Part shown: positions 27,472-36,340 of the stretch, one piece after another | Layout: the number at the start of each line of letters is the position of its first letter | How positions within the stretch are numbered: the first letter of the stretch is position 1 | DNA from: Winogradskyella psychrotolerans | GTDB taxonomy: Bacteria; Bacteroidota; Bacteroidia; Flavobacteriales; Flavobacteriaceae | Length of the DNA stretch: 64,000 nt | NCBI RefSeq assembly: GCF_018860565.1 | Contig: NZ_JAHKPS010000004.1 | Coordinates: 1-64,000, forward strand | Direction of reading: 5' to 3' | Made by a program: the position numbers and the translations under genes | The notes under the pieces: model-generated | Database searches by the model: none | What the model was told of the DNA's origin: nothing | Seen by the model: only the letters and a program-made list of their open reading frames with translations

Positions 27472-29271
27472 TTACATATTCTTATTACGCTTACGATCTA
27501 CTTCTTTTAAATAGATTTTACGTATTCTTAAGTGGTTAGGCGTTACTTCTACATACTCATCTTTCTGAATATATTCTAAAGCTTCTTCTAATGAAAACTT
27601 AATAGCTGGTACAATCTTAGCTTTATCATCTGCTCCAGAAGAACGTACGTTACTCAACTTTTTAGTTTTAGTAACGTTAACTGTCATATCATCTCCACGA
27701 GAGTTTTCACCAATAACCTGACCTTCGTAAATATCTTCACCTGGATCTACAAAAAACTTACCTCTATCTTGTAATTTATCAATAGAATAAGGAATAGCTT
27801 GTCCGTTTTCCATAGAAACTAACGACCCATTTTGACGTTCTGGAATTCCACCTTTTAACGGTTTGTAATCTGTAAAACGGTGTGCCATAATAGCCTCTCC
27901 TGCTGTTGCAGTTAATAATTGATTACGTAAACCAATAATACCACGAGAAGGGACTATAAATTGACATACCATACGGTCGCCTTTAGCTTCCATACTTATC
28001 ATTTCACCTTTACGCATCGTAACCATTTCAATAGCTTTACCTGAAACATTTTCTGGCAAATCAATAGTCATTTCTTCAAAAGGCTCACATTTAACTCCAT
28101 CAATTTCCTTGATGATTACTTGCGGCTGTCCAATTTGAAGTTCATAACCTTCACGACGCATTGTCTCAATTAAAACAGACAAGTGTAATACACCACGGCC
28201 AAAAACCATAAATTTATCTGCACTATCTGTTTCTTCAACACGTAATGCTAAATTCTTTTCTAACTCTTTAGTTAAACGGTCTTTAATATGACGAGATGTT
28301 ACAAATTTTCCGTCTTTACCAAAAAAAGGCGAATCGTTAATAGTAAATAACATGCTCATTGTTGGCTCATCAATAGCAATGGTTTTTAAACCTTCAGGAT
28401 TTTCAAAATCGGCAACAGTATCACCAATTTCAAAACCTTCTAAACCTACAATAGCACAAATATCTCCCGTTTGTACTTCGTCTACTTTTAAACGTCCTAC
28501 ACCTTCAAATGTATGTAGTTCTTTAATCTTACTTTTTACAATAGAACCGTCTCTTTTTACTAAAGAAATCTGCTGGCCTACTTTTAAACCACCTCTTGTT
28601 AAACGACCAATAGCAATTCTACCTGTAAAAGAAGAGAAATCTAAAGATGTAATTAACATCTGTGTAGTGCCTTCATCAAATTTTGGCTCAGGGATATGCT
28701 CAATAACCATATCTAATAAAGGCTCAATATTTTCAGTTTCATTTTTCCAGTCATCACTCATCCAGTTGTTCTTTGCAGAACCATACACTGTAGGGAAATC
28801 TAACTGCCATTCTTCTGCACCAAGTTCAAACATTAAGTCAAAAACTTTCTCATGTACCTCATCTGGTGTACAGTTTTCTTTATCTACTTTATTTACAACC
28901 ACACAAGGCTTTAAACCTAAGTCAATTGCTTTTTGTAGTACAAAACGCGTTTGAGGCATTGGCCCTTCAAAAGCATCTACTAAAAGTAAAACACCATCAG
29001 CCATATTTAATACACGCTCTACTTCTCCGCCAAAATCGGCGTGACCAGGTGTATCAATAACATTGATTTTAGTGTCCTTATATATAACGGAAACGTTTTT
29101 AGAGGTAATTGTAATCCCTCTTTCACGTTCTAAATCGTTGTTATCAAGAATTAAGTCCCCTGTGTTTTCGTTCTCACGAAACAATTGACAGTGGTACATA
29201 ATCTTATCTACCAATGTGGTTTTACCGTGATCGACGTGCGCAATAATTGCAATATTTTTAATCTTAGCCAT
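27472..29271 (-). CDS. typA: Ribosome-associated GTPase TypA/BipA
   Basis: A 599-residue translational GTPase: G1 AHVDHGKT, G2 RERGITI, G3 DTPGHADF, G4 NKVDKE, then the elongation-factor beta-barrel, EF-G-like domains (SRGIIGLRNQLLTATAGEAI) and the BipA C-terminal domain. It assists ribosome assembly and growth under stress. It is monocistronic, with its own promoter (29296-29303) and terminator. Confidence 0.97.
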   Translation of the reverse strand: MAKIKNIAIIAHVDHGKTTLVDKIMYHCQLFRENENTGDLILDNNDLERERGITITSKNVSVIYKDTKINVIDTPGHADFGGEVERVLNMADGVLLLVDAFEGPMPQTRFVLQKAIDLGLKPCVVVNKVDKENCTPDEVHEKVFDLMFELGAEEWQLDFPTVYGSAKNNWMSDDWKNETENIEPLLDMVIEHIPEPKFDEGTTQMLITSLDFSSFTGRIAIGRLTRGGLKVGQQISLVKRDGSIVKSKIKELHTFEGVGRLKVDEVQTGDICAIVGLEGFEIGDTVADFENPEGLKTIAIDEPTMSMLFTINDSPFFGKDGKFVTSRHIKDRLTKELEKNLALRVEETDSADKFMVFGRGVLHLSVLIETMRREGYELQIGQPQVIIKEIDGVKCEPFEEMTIDLPENVSGKAIEMVTMRKGEMISMEAKGDRMVCQFIVPSRGIIGLRNQLLTATAGEAIMAHRFTDYKPLKGGIPERQNGSLVSMENGQAIPYSIDKLQDRGKFFVDPGEDIYEGQVIGENSRGDDMTVNVTKTKKLSNVRSSGADDKAKIVPAIKFSLEEALEYIQKDEYVEVTPNHLRIRKIYLKEVDRKRNKNM

Positions 29272-29295
29272 AACTGATGCTGATTTTTAAGCGTG

Positions 29296-29303
29296 CAAAT
29301 GTA
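29296..29303 (-). promoter_or_regulatory. -7 element for typA
   Basis: The minus strand reads TACATTTG, 24 nt before the typA start. Confidence 0.6.
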
Positions 29304-29482
29304 CGGTTAATTCTGCTTTTTTCGTTAATTAAATGTTATATTTTAATTATCAAGCAATTTGAGTTCATATCTTTAGTTAAATAATTGATTTACAATACAA
29401 AGCCTATCTGAAAAAACCAATCGTTAATTAGGCGTTTATAACTGTAGTTTTAAACCCCATTTAAACCTTTAATTATTAACAA

Positions 29483-29842
29483 ATGCAAACCATTAATAAA
29501 TTCACCAAGTTTATCCCTTACCTCTATTTTTTATCGGTAATTACCTATTGGTTTACTACTATAAATAAAACGGAAGGTATTTCTGCTTATCCTATTTTAT
29601 TATTTGGAATTCCTTTTTTATGGCAACTCATTACACCTAATAGGAAGCTAAACTTCTCATTAGGAATTGTTTTTGTTTGCTTATCGTCTTACCTAATACT
29701 CGCTTATCTTTTTAACTTACTCAATATTATTCATTGGACAGATACAGCAAGAAAACTACTTTTCTATGGTGGTGTTTTAGTTGTTGGTAATTTTGTAATG
29801 TCGCTTTGGATGATACGAAATAGTATAAAAAAAGCATTTTAA
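29483..29842 (+). CDS. Small four-helix membrane protein, function unknown
   Basis: A 119-residue protein with about four membrane segments (FIPYLYFLSVITYWF; ILLFGIPFLWQLI; SLGIVFVCLSSYLILAYLF; LLFYGGVLVVGNFVMSLWMI). No catalytic motif is evident and I do not recognise the family. It lies between typA (divergent) and kdsA, with an 84-nt gap that contains the kdsA promoter. Confidence 0.7.
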   Translation: MQTINKFTKFIPYLYFLSVITYWFTTINKTEGISAYPILLFGIPFLWQLITPNRKLNFSLGIVFVCLSSYLILAYLFNLLNIIHWTDTARKLLFYGGVLVVGNFVMSLWMIRNSIKKAF

Positions 29843-29921
29843 ATATTAAAAAAAGCCCTGAATTTTATACTCAAAACACAAATAACTAAAAATCTTGGTC
29901 CCAACTAAACATTCATAATCG

Positions 29922-29929
29922 TATCTTTG
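29922..29929 (+). promoter_or_regulatory. -7 element for kdsA
   Basis: TATCTTTG matches TAnnTTTG. The upstream possible start TTG (29927) is inside this box, so translation must begin further downstream. Confidence 0.65.
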
Positions 29930-29953
29930 CACCTTAATTTTAAGTTTAAAGCT

Positions 29954-30766
29954 TTGATAACAATCCCAAAATTAAAACACACGCAATCCAATAATTTCTT
30001 TCTACTTTGTGGCCCTTGTGCTATTGAAGGCGAAGATATGGCACTTCGTATTGCAGAAAAAGTCATAAAAATTACAGACAAACTGGAAATTCCTTACGTT
30101 TTTAAAGGTAGTTTTAAAAAAGCGAATCGAAGTAGAATTGATAGTTTTACAGGAATTGGGAATGAAAAAGCTTTAAAAATACTAAGAAAAGTTTCTGAAA
30201 CTTTTGATGTTCCAACAGTGACAGATATTCATGAAGCATCTGATGCGGCAATGGCAGCAGCATATGTAGATGTATTACAAATTCCTGCATTTTTGGTGCG
30301 ACAAACCGATTTGGTTGTTGCGGCAGCTAAAACAGGAAAAGTAGTTAATTTAAAGAAAGGACAATTTATGAGTCCTGAAGCCATGAAACACGCTGTACAA
30401 AAAGTAAAAGATGCGGGAAACGAAAACGCATGGATTACAGATAGAGGAACAATGTTTGGCTACCAAGATATGATCGTAGATTTTAGAGGTATTCCAACCA
30501 TGCGCCAATATGCACCAACAGTTTTAGACGTTACACACTCATTACAACAACCTAATCAAAGTATTGGTGTTACAGGTGGACGACCAGATATGATTGAAAC
30601 AATTGCTAGAGCTGGCGTTGTAAATAATGTAGATGGACTATTTATTGAAACCCATTTTGATCCTGCAAACGCCAAAAGTGATGGAGCAAATATGTTACAT
30701 TTAGATAATCTAGAAGGTTTACTAACTAATTTGGTCGCCATTAGAAAAACTATCAATTCATTTTAA
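29954..30766 (+). CDS. kdsA: 3-deoxy-8-phosphooctulonate synthase
   Basis: KdsA condenses phosphoenolpyruvate and arabinose 5-phosphate to Kdo 8-phosphate for the LPS core. Motifs are LLCGPCAIE, FKGSFKKANRSR, TDIHE, IPAFLVRQTDL, LKKGQFMSP, DRGTMFGY and THSLQ. I choose the TTG at 29954 (270 residues), because the longer frame begins in the promoter; this start leaves the normal core intact. KdsA presence indicates a Kdo-containing lipid A. Confidence 0.93.
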   Translation: MITIPKLKHTQSNNFFLLCGPCAIEGEDMALRIAEKVIKITDKLEIPYVFKGSFKKANRSRIDSFTGIGNEKALKILRKVSETFDVPTVTDIHEASDAAMAAAYVDVLQIPAFLVRQTDLVVAAAKTGKVVNLKKGQFMSPEAMKHAVQKVKDAGNENAWITDRGTMFGYQDMIVDFRGIPTMRQYAPTVLDVTHSLQQPNQSIGVTGGRPDMIETIARAGVVNNVDGLFIETHFDPANAKSDGANMLHLDNLEGLLTNLVAIRKTINSF

Positions 30767-30836
30767 TTTCATTTTCTAGACATATTTTGTAAGCAATCGT
30801 ATTTGATTGTGACTATCTCTTTTTTACTCCAAGCTT

Positions 30837-31694
30837 ATGACAATTAACTTTAATAGAGCCTTAATTATTGGGGTTACTCTTTTTTATTCAACCTTAGGTG
30901 CACAAACACAAGAAAGTCCAAAATACACGTCTTCTAATAAAGGTAAATTCTTTATAAGTTGGGCCGGAAATAGAGATTCATATTCAAAGTCCGATATAAG
31001 GTTTAAGGGAAAGGATTACGACTTTACAATTAAAGATGCCACAGCTAAAGACAAACCTAAAGGCTGGCATGTAGATTATATAAATCCAACACGGATAACT
31101 ATTCCGCAAACTAATTTTAAGCTCGGGTATTTTATTTCTAATCATTATATGGTTTCATTTGGAGTAGACCACATGAAATACGTAATGAACCGAGACAAAT
31201 ACAGAACTGCAGATGGTTATATCAATTTACCTGAAGATGAATTAGGAAGCACCTACAATGGGGTTTACGATAACGAAACCTTATTTGTATCTTCAGATTT
31301 ATTAAAATTTGAACACACAAACGGGCTTAATTATGTCTATACAGAATTTGCTAGATACGATGATATATCCTCAATCTTCGGAATTAAAAATACGGATACC
31401 TTTCAAATAAATATCACAGAGGGATTGGGTGCAGGTGTGCTTTATCCTAAAACCAATACTACACTTTTACAAAAAGAGAGGTACGATGAGTTTCATGTAT
31501 CTGGCTATGGTTTATCTGCTAATGTTGGATTAAATTTTACTTTCTATAAACACTTTTTTGTTCAATTAGAGGCAAAAGGTGGTTATATAGACATGAATGA
31601 TATAAGAACCACAAATGATTCTGCAGATAGAGCAGAACAGCACTTTTTATTTTTTCAACGCATCATTGCTTTTGGTGGCATTTTTAGAATATAA
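30837..31694 (+). CDS. Putative outer-membrane beta-barrel protein
   Basis: A 285-residue protein with a signal peptide (to about residue 22, LGAQTQ) and alternating aromatic-hydrophobic strands, ending in Phe-Arg-Ile (FGGIFRI). The phrases TNFKLGYFISNHYMVSFGVDH and LSANVGLNFTFYKHFFVQLEAKGGY look like barrel strands. I do not recognise a named family. It directly abuts the following acetyltransferase gene. Confidence 0.65.
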   Translation: MTINFNRALIIGVTLFYSTLGAQTQESPKYTSSNKGKFFISWAGNRDSYSKSDIRFKGKDYDFTIKDATAKDKPKGWHVDYINPTRITIPQTNFKLGYFISNHYMVSFGVDHMKYVMNRDKYRTADGYINLPEDELGSTYNGVYDNETLFVSSDLLKFEHTNGLNYVYTEFARYDDISSIFGIKNTDTFQINITEGLGAGVLYPKTNTTLLQKERYDEFHVSGYGLSANVGLNFTFYKHFFVQLEAKGGYIDMNDIRTTNDSADRAEQHFLFFQRIIAFGGIFRI

Positions 31695-32159
31695 ATGATA
31701 CAGGTTAGACAAGCACAAATAAAAGACAGTCTAGAAATTAGATCAATTTTTAGAGATACTATTATTAATGTTAATGCAAAAGATTATTCAGAAAAACAGA
31801 TTGCTACTTGGGCTTCTGGTGCTGAGGATATTGAACGATGGGAAGAACGCATTAATACACTCTATTTTATTGTTGCTGAAACAGAAAACAACATTGTAGG
31901 ATTTGCCTATTTAAAAAATGGCAATTATTTAGATGGCCTTTTTGTTCATAAAGATTTTCAACGTCAAGGTATTGGGTCAAAATTATTACGAATTGTAGAA
32001 TCGCAGGTTATGATGAATGATTTTGAAGTTATTAAATCTGATGTAAGCAAAACGGCTTTACCTTTTTTTGACAACAAATATTACGACGTAATCAAAAAGC
32101 AAAAGAAGAATTATAAAGGCCTTGTTTTTGAGAATTATTTGGTTGAGAAACTATTTTAA
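31695..32159 (+). CDS. GNAT-family N-acetyltransferase
   Basis: A 154-residue GNAT protein: VRQAQIKDSLEIRSIF at the N-terminus, IVAETENNIVGFAYL strand pair, and the acetyl-CoA loop FVHKDFQRQGIGSKLL. It starts right after the stop codon of the barrel gene. The substrate is unknown. Confidence 0.88.
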   Translation: MIQVRQAQIKDSLEIRSIFRDTIINVNAKDYSEKQIATWASGAEDIERWEERINTLYFIVAETENNIVGFAYLKNGNYLDGLFVHKDFQRQGIGSKLLRIVESQVMMNDFEVIKSDVSKTALPFFDNKYYDVIKKQKKNYKGLVFENYLVEKLF

Positions 32160-32178
32160 CCAAACTAAAATTCTGTAA

Positions 32179-32778
32179 TTATTTTACAAAATCCTTAACT
32201 CCTGCTTTAATTTCTATATCAACATAATTAACTCTTGGCACTATTGGACAAGAAAATTTTTCATTGTACACACAAGCTGGATTGTAGGCTTTGTTAAAAT
32301 CAATTTCTAAAGTATCTCCATCAGGTATTTTTAAATCTAAATAACGTCCACCTCCATAAGTTGAATCTCCATTGGTCTGATCTAAAAAGGGTAAAAACAA
32401 ATAATCTTCAAAACCTTCCGTCTGCATTAATTCTTCACCTTGATACACGTTTAATTGAAATGATTGTCCTTTTATTTCAAACATTACAACACCATAAATA
32501 CGCTCCTTAGAAAGTCTATCATCTGTTGTTTTCATATTAAACCACTCACTATCTGGTGTACGTTTTAATACCGCTTTTACAACAAACGTAGAATCAAATT
32601 TAAAAAAGTCTAAACCTTCAAATGTTTTTAAATCTTTTGCTTTTAAGGGAGATTTTGAAGCATCCTTAAACTCTGCATTCATTTTTTTCTGAAATGGCGT
32701 TTCGTCAACAATCCTTTTTTTACTTTCAGAACAACCAAACGTAAAGATGACCAAAAAAAACAATACCAAATTCTTCAT
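32179..32778 (-). CDS. DUF1684 lipoprotein
   Basis: A 199-residue lipoprotein (signal ending in TFGCSES, lipid Cys near residue 16). The C-terminal half carries the DUF1684 signature: GGGRYLDLKIP, FNKAYNPACVYNEKFSCPIVP. The function of this family is not established. A -7 element lies just upstream. Confidence 0.88.
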   Translation of the reverse strand: MKNLVLFFLVIFTFGCSESKKRIVDETPFQKKMNAEFKDASKSPLKAKDLKTFEGLDFFKFDSTFVVKAVLKRTPDSEWFNMKTTDDRLSKERIYGVVMFEIKGQSFQLNVYQGEELMQTEGFEDYLFLPFLDQTNGDSTYGGGRYLDLKIPDGDTLEIDFNKAYNPACVYNEKFSCPIVPRVNYVDIEIKAGVKDFVK

Positions 32779-32797
32779 TTCAAATTAATTTAAACTT

Positions 32798-32805
32798 CAA
32801 AAATA
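32798..32805 (-). promoter_or_regulatory. -7 element for the DUF1684 gene
   Basis: The minus strand reads TATTTTTG (TAnnTTTG), 20 nt before the ATG at 32778. Confidence 0.6.
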
Positions 32806-32893
32806 CAACATATAGAATTTCATTTTAGTTTTATGAGATATTTAATAGTATACATTTTATAATTATCTACTTTAAATGTAATTTTAAACACTT

Positions 32894-33865
32894 ATGAAAG
32901 AATTAGATTTAGACGTTTTAATTATTGGAGCAGGCCCAATAGGAATTGCCTGTGCTTTAGAATGTAAAAGGCGAAACTTAAATTATGTTGTACTTGAGAA
33001 AGGTGCTTTAACCAACTCATTATTTAATTATCCGTTAAACATGACCTTTTTTTCAACGTCTGAAAAATTGGAAATTGACAACATTCCTTTTATCAGTAAC
33101 AATCCTAAACCAACACGAAACGAAGCTTTAGAATATTACAGACGTGTTAGTACTTCTAACGTATTAAAGATTCATCTTTATGAAAAGGTAACAGAACTCA
33201 ACAAAACACCAAACGGTTTTACTATTCAATCTAACAAATCATTATACAATGCTAAAAATGTTATTATAGCGACTGGTTTTTATGACATCCCTAACCTCTT
33301 AAATGTAGAAGGTGAAGATTTACCAAAAGTGTTTCATTATTACAAAGAAGCACACCCTTTTTCGCTACAAAACATTGCCGTTGTGGGCGCCAGTAACTCA
33401 TCTGTAGATGCCGCTTTAGAAATTTATAGAAAAGGCGGAAACGTTACCATGGTTGTTAGAGGTGATGGCATTGGAGAACGCGTAAAATATTGGGTAAAAC
33501 CAGATATTTTAAACCGTATTGAAGAAGGAAGTATTAAAGCCTATTTTAATTCTGAAATTAAAAGCATAAAACCTTCCGAAATTATTATAAATACTCCTGA
33601 AGGTGAAAAAACAATAGCTAACGATTACGTTATTGCATTAACAGGCTACAGACCTAACTTTGAATTTTTAGAAAACGCTGGAATTGATTTTTCAAAAGAT
33701 GGCAAATCCATTCCAAATTACAATCCAGAAACCATGGAGTCTAATGTAAAGGGACTTTATTTAGCTGGAGTGATTTGCGGAGGAAAAGAAACCCATAAAT
33801 GGTTTATTGAAAACTCTAGAATACACGCGAAACGGATTACTAAACATATAGATAAAAACAGATAA
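32894..33865 (+). CDS. ypdA: YpdA-like FAD/NAD(P)-dependent bacillithiol disulfide reductase
   Basis: A 323-residue flavoprotein: FAD motif LIIGAGPIGIACALE, second dinucleotide motif VVGASNSSVDAALE, and the C-terminal LYLAGVICGGKETHKWFIENSR block. This layout is that of YpdA (Bdr), thought to reduce bacillithiol disulfide. It points to bacillithiol as the low-molecular-weight thiol in this organism. Biosynthesis genes (bshA-C) are not in the window. Convergent with the Lrp gene. Confidence 0.87.
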   Translation: MKELDLDVLIIGAGPIGIACALECKRRNLNYVVLEKGALTNSLFNYPLNMTFFSTSEKLEIDNIPFISNNPKPTRNEALEYYRRVSTSNVLKIHLYEKVTELNKTPNGFTIQSNKSLYNAKNVIIATGFYDIPNLLNVEGEDLPKVFHYYKEAHPFSLQNIAVVGASNSSVDAALEIYRKGGNVTMVVRGDGIGERVKYWVKPDILNRIEEGSIKAYFNSEIKSIKPSEIIINTPEGEKTIANDYVIALTGYRPNFEFLENAGIDFSKDGKSIPNYNPETMESNVKGLYLAGVICGGKETHKWFIENSRIHAKRITKHIDKNR

Positions 33866-33875
33866 ATTTAGATTT

Positions 33876-34319
33876 TTATTTTACAGGTTTTATTTCACTG
33901 TATTTTATAACATGAGACAGCACAATTTGAGTCTTTGTTTCTCCGTATGTTATAAGCTGATCTATAAAAGCTTCTAAGTGTTTTTGATTTTTTAGAACAA
34001 CTTCCATTACAATGTTTTCATTTCCTGTAATTCGGTAGCAATTCACAACCTCATCATAAGTTTTAACCTTAACCAAAAACGGTTTTAGCATTCCCATAAA
34101 TGCACGTAATGTAATTAAAGCTTTGAGTTGATAACCCGCTTCAAAAGGAGACACAAAAGTGGTATAACCTTGAATAATTTCGGCATCCTCCATTTTTTTT
34201 ATACGCTCAGAAACCGCAGGCGAACTAATACCTACACGTCTTCCTATTTCGGCATTAGACATACGTGCATTTTCTTGCAGGCACTTTAAAATCTTCCAAT
34301 TTAAATTATCTATATTCAT
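33876..34319 (-). CDS. Lrp/AsnC-family transcriptional regulator
   Basis: A 147-residue regulator with an N-terminal helix-turn-helix (NAEIGRRVGISSPAVSERIKKME) and a C-terminal RAM/ACT-like effector domain (VVNCYRITGNENIVMEVV). Such proteins sense amino acids. It is divergent from the four-helix protein at 34437, with a palindromic candidate operator between them. Confidence 0.93.
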   Translation of the reverse strand: MNIDNLNWKILKCLQENARMSNAEIGRRVGISSPAVSERIKKMEDAEIIQGYTTFVSPFEAGYQLKALITLRAFMGMLKPFLVKVKTYDEVVNCYRITGNENIVMEVVLKNQKHLEAFIDQLITYGETKTQIVLSHVIKYSEIKPVK

Positions 34320-34371
34320 TTAAAGAAACTAAGGTAAAATAACATCAATATTAAAGTAAATATACAAAACG

Positions 34372-34388
34372 ACTTTAAATATTAAAGT
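34372..34388. promoter_or_regulatory. Candidate Lrp operator
   Basis: ACTTTAA-ATA-TTAAAGT, a perfect inverted repeat with a 3-nt spacer. A further TTAAAGT half-site lies at 34351-34357. Both fall between the lrp-type gene and the divergent gene. Confidence 0.4.
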
Positions 34389-34436
34389 TCAATTTCATTT
34401 TTAGTGCTTAAATTCGTGTGTATTGCTATTAAAATT

Positions 34437-34832
34437 ATGAGTTACCACCTACCATCGCATTTTTCCGAATTGCCTGTTTACCAAAAGGCTATGGACATTA
34501 TTGTACTTTCACGAAGTATTTCAACCTACCTCAATCAAGATTTATCATATTTGAATGCTGATGGTTCAGAGGATGAACATATTTATTTTACAGGAGATAT
34601 TATACAGCAATCTACTAATCTGGCCCCTCAAATTATTAATGCAGAACAAGAACGTTGTTCTCATAAAAAAAGTAAACATTTAGAAAGTTTAGATCGCCTA
34701 ACCACTCGGTTATATAGTAATTGTAGGCGGTTAGAAAAATCAAATAGTAATGGAAGGGATTATTTACCTATTCTTAGAGGTGAATTAAAAAAGTTTAGAA
34801 AACTAAAGCGTCATTGGATGATGACCTTGTAA
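34437..34832 (+). CDS. Four-helix-bundle-like protein of unknown function
   Basis: A 131-residue largely helical protein (LPVYQKAMDIIVLSRSISTYL; IIQQSTNLAPQIINAEQE; HLESLDRLTTRLYSNCRRLEK), resembling 23S-intervening-sequence or four-helix-bundle proteins. The start at 34437 (MSYHLPSHF) is chosen over an upstream frame. It is divergent from an Lrp-type regulator. Confidence 0.6.
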   Translation: MSYHLPSHFSELPVYQKAMDIIVLSRSISTYLNQDLSYLNADGSEDEHIYFTGDIIQQSTNLAPQIINAEQERCSHKKSKHLESLDRLTTRLYSNCRRLEKSNSNGRDYLPILRGELKKFRKLKRHWMMTL

Positions 34833-34886
34833 TGCGCCATAACGCAGCTCTGTTCATGTCCTCTCGGAATTAATTCATCGTTTATA

Positions 34887-35501
34887 TTATTTGCTTTTTA
34901 TTAGGTGCGCATTACTCATAAAAGCATTTTGGTAGTTCTTTATTCTAGAATTCATATCATCTGCAATAATTACAAACTGACATTTATTAAGACTCTCTGA
35001 TAATCGTAAAATATGATTATAAGCATTATTTCGACCTAAATAATCGGCATCTTCAATAGCAAATAGCTGAACTTCTCCTAAATGAATTCCATTTAAAAAA
35101 TAAAGTTTACTCAGACGAGACGGAGTTGCGATTACAATATCTTGCCCATAATACACTTCTGTTTTCTGCTTTTCAATATCGTATTCATCATAAAGTGCAT
35201 AAATTCTTAAATCTGTGTTTTTGGTAAATCTTTCATACTCCTCCATTAATTTTAGAACATCAGCTTTGTCTTTTGCAACAATAATTGCACGCGGAGAATC
35301 CTCAAAAGCAGCTGCTTTTAATTTATGAATAGCAGTAATTATGAGTGCCGTACTTTTACCACTTCCTTTGGGTGCAATGACATAAGCATCTGATCCCCCT
35401 TTTAAAATGGGTAATACTTTTTTCTGAAGCGGATTTGAAGTTTCATAACCAGCGTTTTCTAAAGACGCTTTTAATAAAGGATGTAATTTTTTGAAAGACA
35501 T
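34887..35501 (-). CDS. Single-RecA-domain DEAD-box-like protein
   Basis: A 204-residue protein with only the N-terminal helicase domain: Q-like motif (GYETSNPLQKKVLPILKGG), Walker A APKGSGKST, TPSRLS, and motif II degenerated to IEDAD. The second RecA domain with motifs IV-VI is absent and the frame ends cleanly. It may be an RNA-binding regulator or ATPase rather than a helicase. I believe similar short versions occur in relatives. Confidence 0.75.
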   Translation of the reverse strand: MSFKKLHPLLKASLENAGYETSNPLQKKVLPILKGGSDAYVIAPKGSGKSTALIITAIHKLKAAAFEDSPRAIIVAKDKADVLKLMEEYERFTKNTDLRIYALYDEYDIEKQKTEVYYGQDIVIATPSRLSKLYFLNGIHLGEVQLFAIEDADYLGRNNAYNHILRLSESLNKCQFVIIADDMNSRIKNYQNAFMSNAHLIKSK

Positions 35502-35555
35502 GTATGCAATTTTTAATAGTAAATTAAAGATTTACTAATGGCTGCAAAGATACCA

Positions 35556-36095
35556 CTAATGACAGACTTTACAGTCGGCTTTGTCTTGTATTTCTCCAAC
35601 TAAATGGCCGTCTTCGTTCATTTTAAAACCACAGCAATCCATAAAACCTTGTGCAATCTGTTTTCTTGCACGTTGAATTTGAGATTTCACCGTAGGTAAT
35701 GATAAGTGTAACTGATTGGCAATCTCTTGTTGTTTTAAACCTTTAATATCGGATAAAAACAAAGGATCTCTATATTTTTTAGGCAAGCTTTTTATAATAC
35801 CTCTAAGGCAGTCTTGCTCTGAATGTTGATGAGTTTCTGGTTCTGATGCTACTTCTAAATCATCTACAGCAAGTTCTTTTTTACGCGCTCTGAAATAATC
35901 TAAAATAGTATATCTAGCAATTGAAAACAACCATGGTTTTAGCTTGTCTTCATCTTTTAAAGTATGCAATTTCGTATGAACTTTAATAAAGGTCTCCTGA
36001 AGAATATCTTCTGTAACCACAGGATTCTTAACCTTACTTAAAATAAAGTGTCTTATATCTTCTGCATAAATACCCCAAACAGCTTTCGTAGTCAT
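35556..36095 (-). CDS. SigZ-like ECF sigma factor with Cys-rich tail
   Basis: A 179-residue sigma-70 protein: region 2 (DILQETFIKVHTKLHTLKDEDKL, then ARYTILDYFRARK) and region 4 (LPKKYRDPLFLSDIKGLKQQEIANQL, then VKSQIQRARKQ). The last 30 residues carry DCCGFK and DCKVCH, five or more possible metal/thiol ligands. No anti-sigma gene adjoins. Immediately upstream lies a cysteine-rich 33-residue peptide gene. The tail may sense metal or redox state (inference). Confidence 0.88.
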   Translation of the reverse strand: MTTKAVWGIYAEDIRHFILSKVKNPVVTEDILQETFIKVHTKLHTLKDEDKLKPWLFSIARYTILDYFRARKKELAVDDLEVASEPETHQHSEQDCLRGIIKSLPKKYRDPLFLSDIKGLKQQEIANQLHLSLPTVKSQIQRARKQIAQGFMDCCGFKMNEDGHLVGEIQDKADCKVCH

Positions 36096-36154
36096 ATTCT
36101 AAAGTAATTAAAATTAGTTCGGACACAAAACTTTGCATCCGAACTAACACTAAT

Positions 36155-36256
36155 TTAACAATTGCAATTTGTACATGTACAATTATCGCATGTACAGTTT
36201 TGACAATTTCCTTTTGAGCAACCCTCACAGTTGCAAGTACAATCTTTATTTTTCAT
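36155..36256 (-). CDS. 33-residue metallothionein-like peptide with 11 cysteines
   Basis: The minus-strand ATG at 36256 opens a 33-codon frame with 11 Cys (one residue in three), spaced as CTCNC, EGC, GNCQNCTC, DNCTC, TNCNC, with Asn, Thr, Asp and Lys between. There are no aromatic residues. This is metallothionein-like by composition and CxC/CxxC spacing, so zinc, copper or silver binding is likely (inference). It ends 59 nt before the SigZ-like gene on the same strand, so both may be co-transcribed. The overlapping other frame (36034-36228) looks like a shadow. Confidence 0.75.
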   Translation of the reverse strand: MKNKDCTCNCEGCSKGNCQNCTCDNCTCTNCNC

Positions 36257-36340
36257 GATATCTGTTTTTTATATTCATATAATAGACGAGATAATCCCAA
36301 AAAAGATGCAAAAAAGATGATAATATTTATTGATATTAAA

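Noticed and set aside
28352..28954. 200-residue plus-strand frame inside typA
   Set aside because: Antisense shadow of a highly conserved GTPase gene.
29927..29953. Longer kdsA start at TTG 29927
   Set aside because: This codon lies within the TATCTTTG promoter box.
36034..36228. 64-residue minus-strand frame overlapping the Cys-rich peptide
   Set aside because: It overlaps both the sigma factor start and the Cys-rich frame in another phase and has no recognisable fold. The Cys-rich frame has the better composition.
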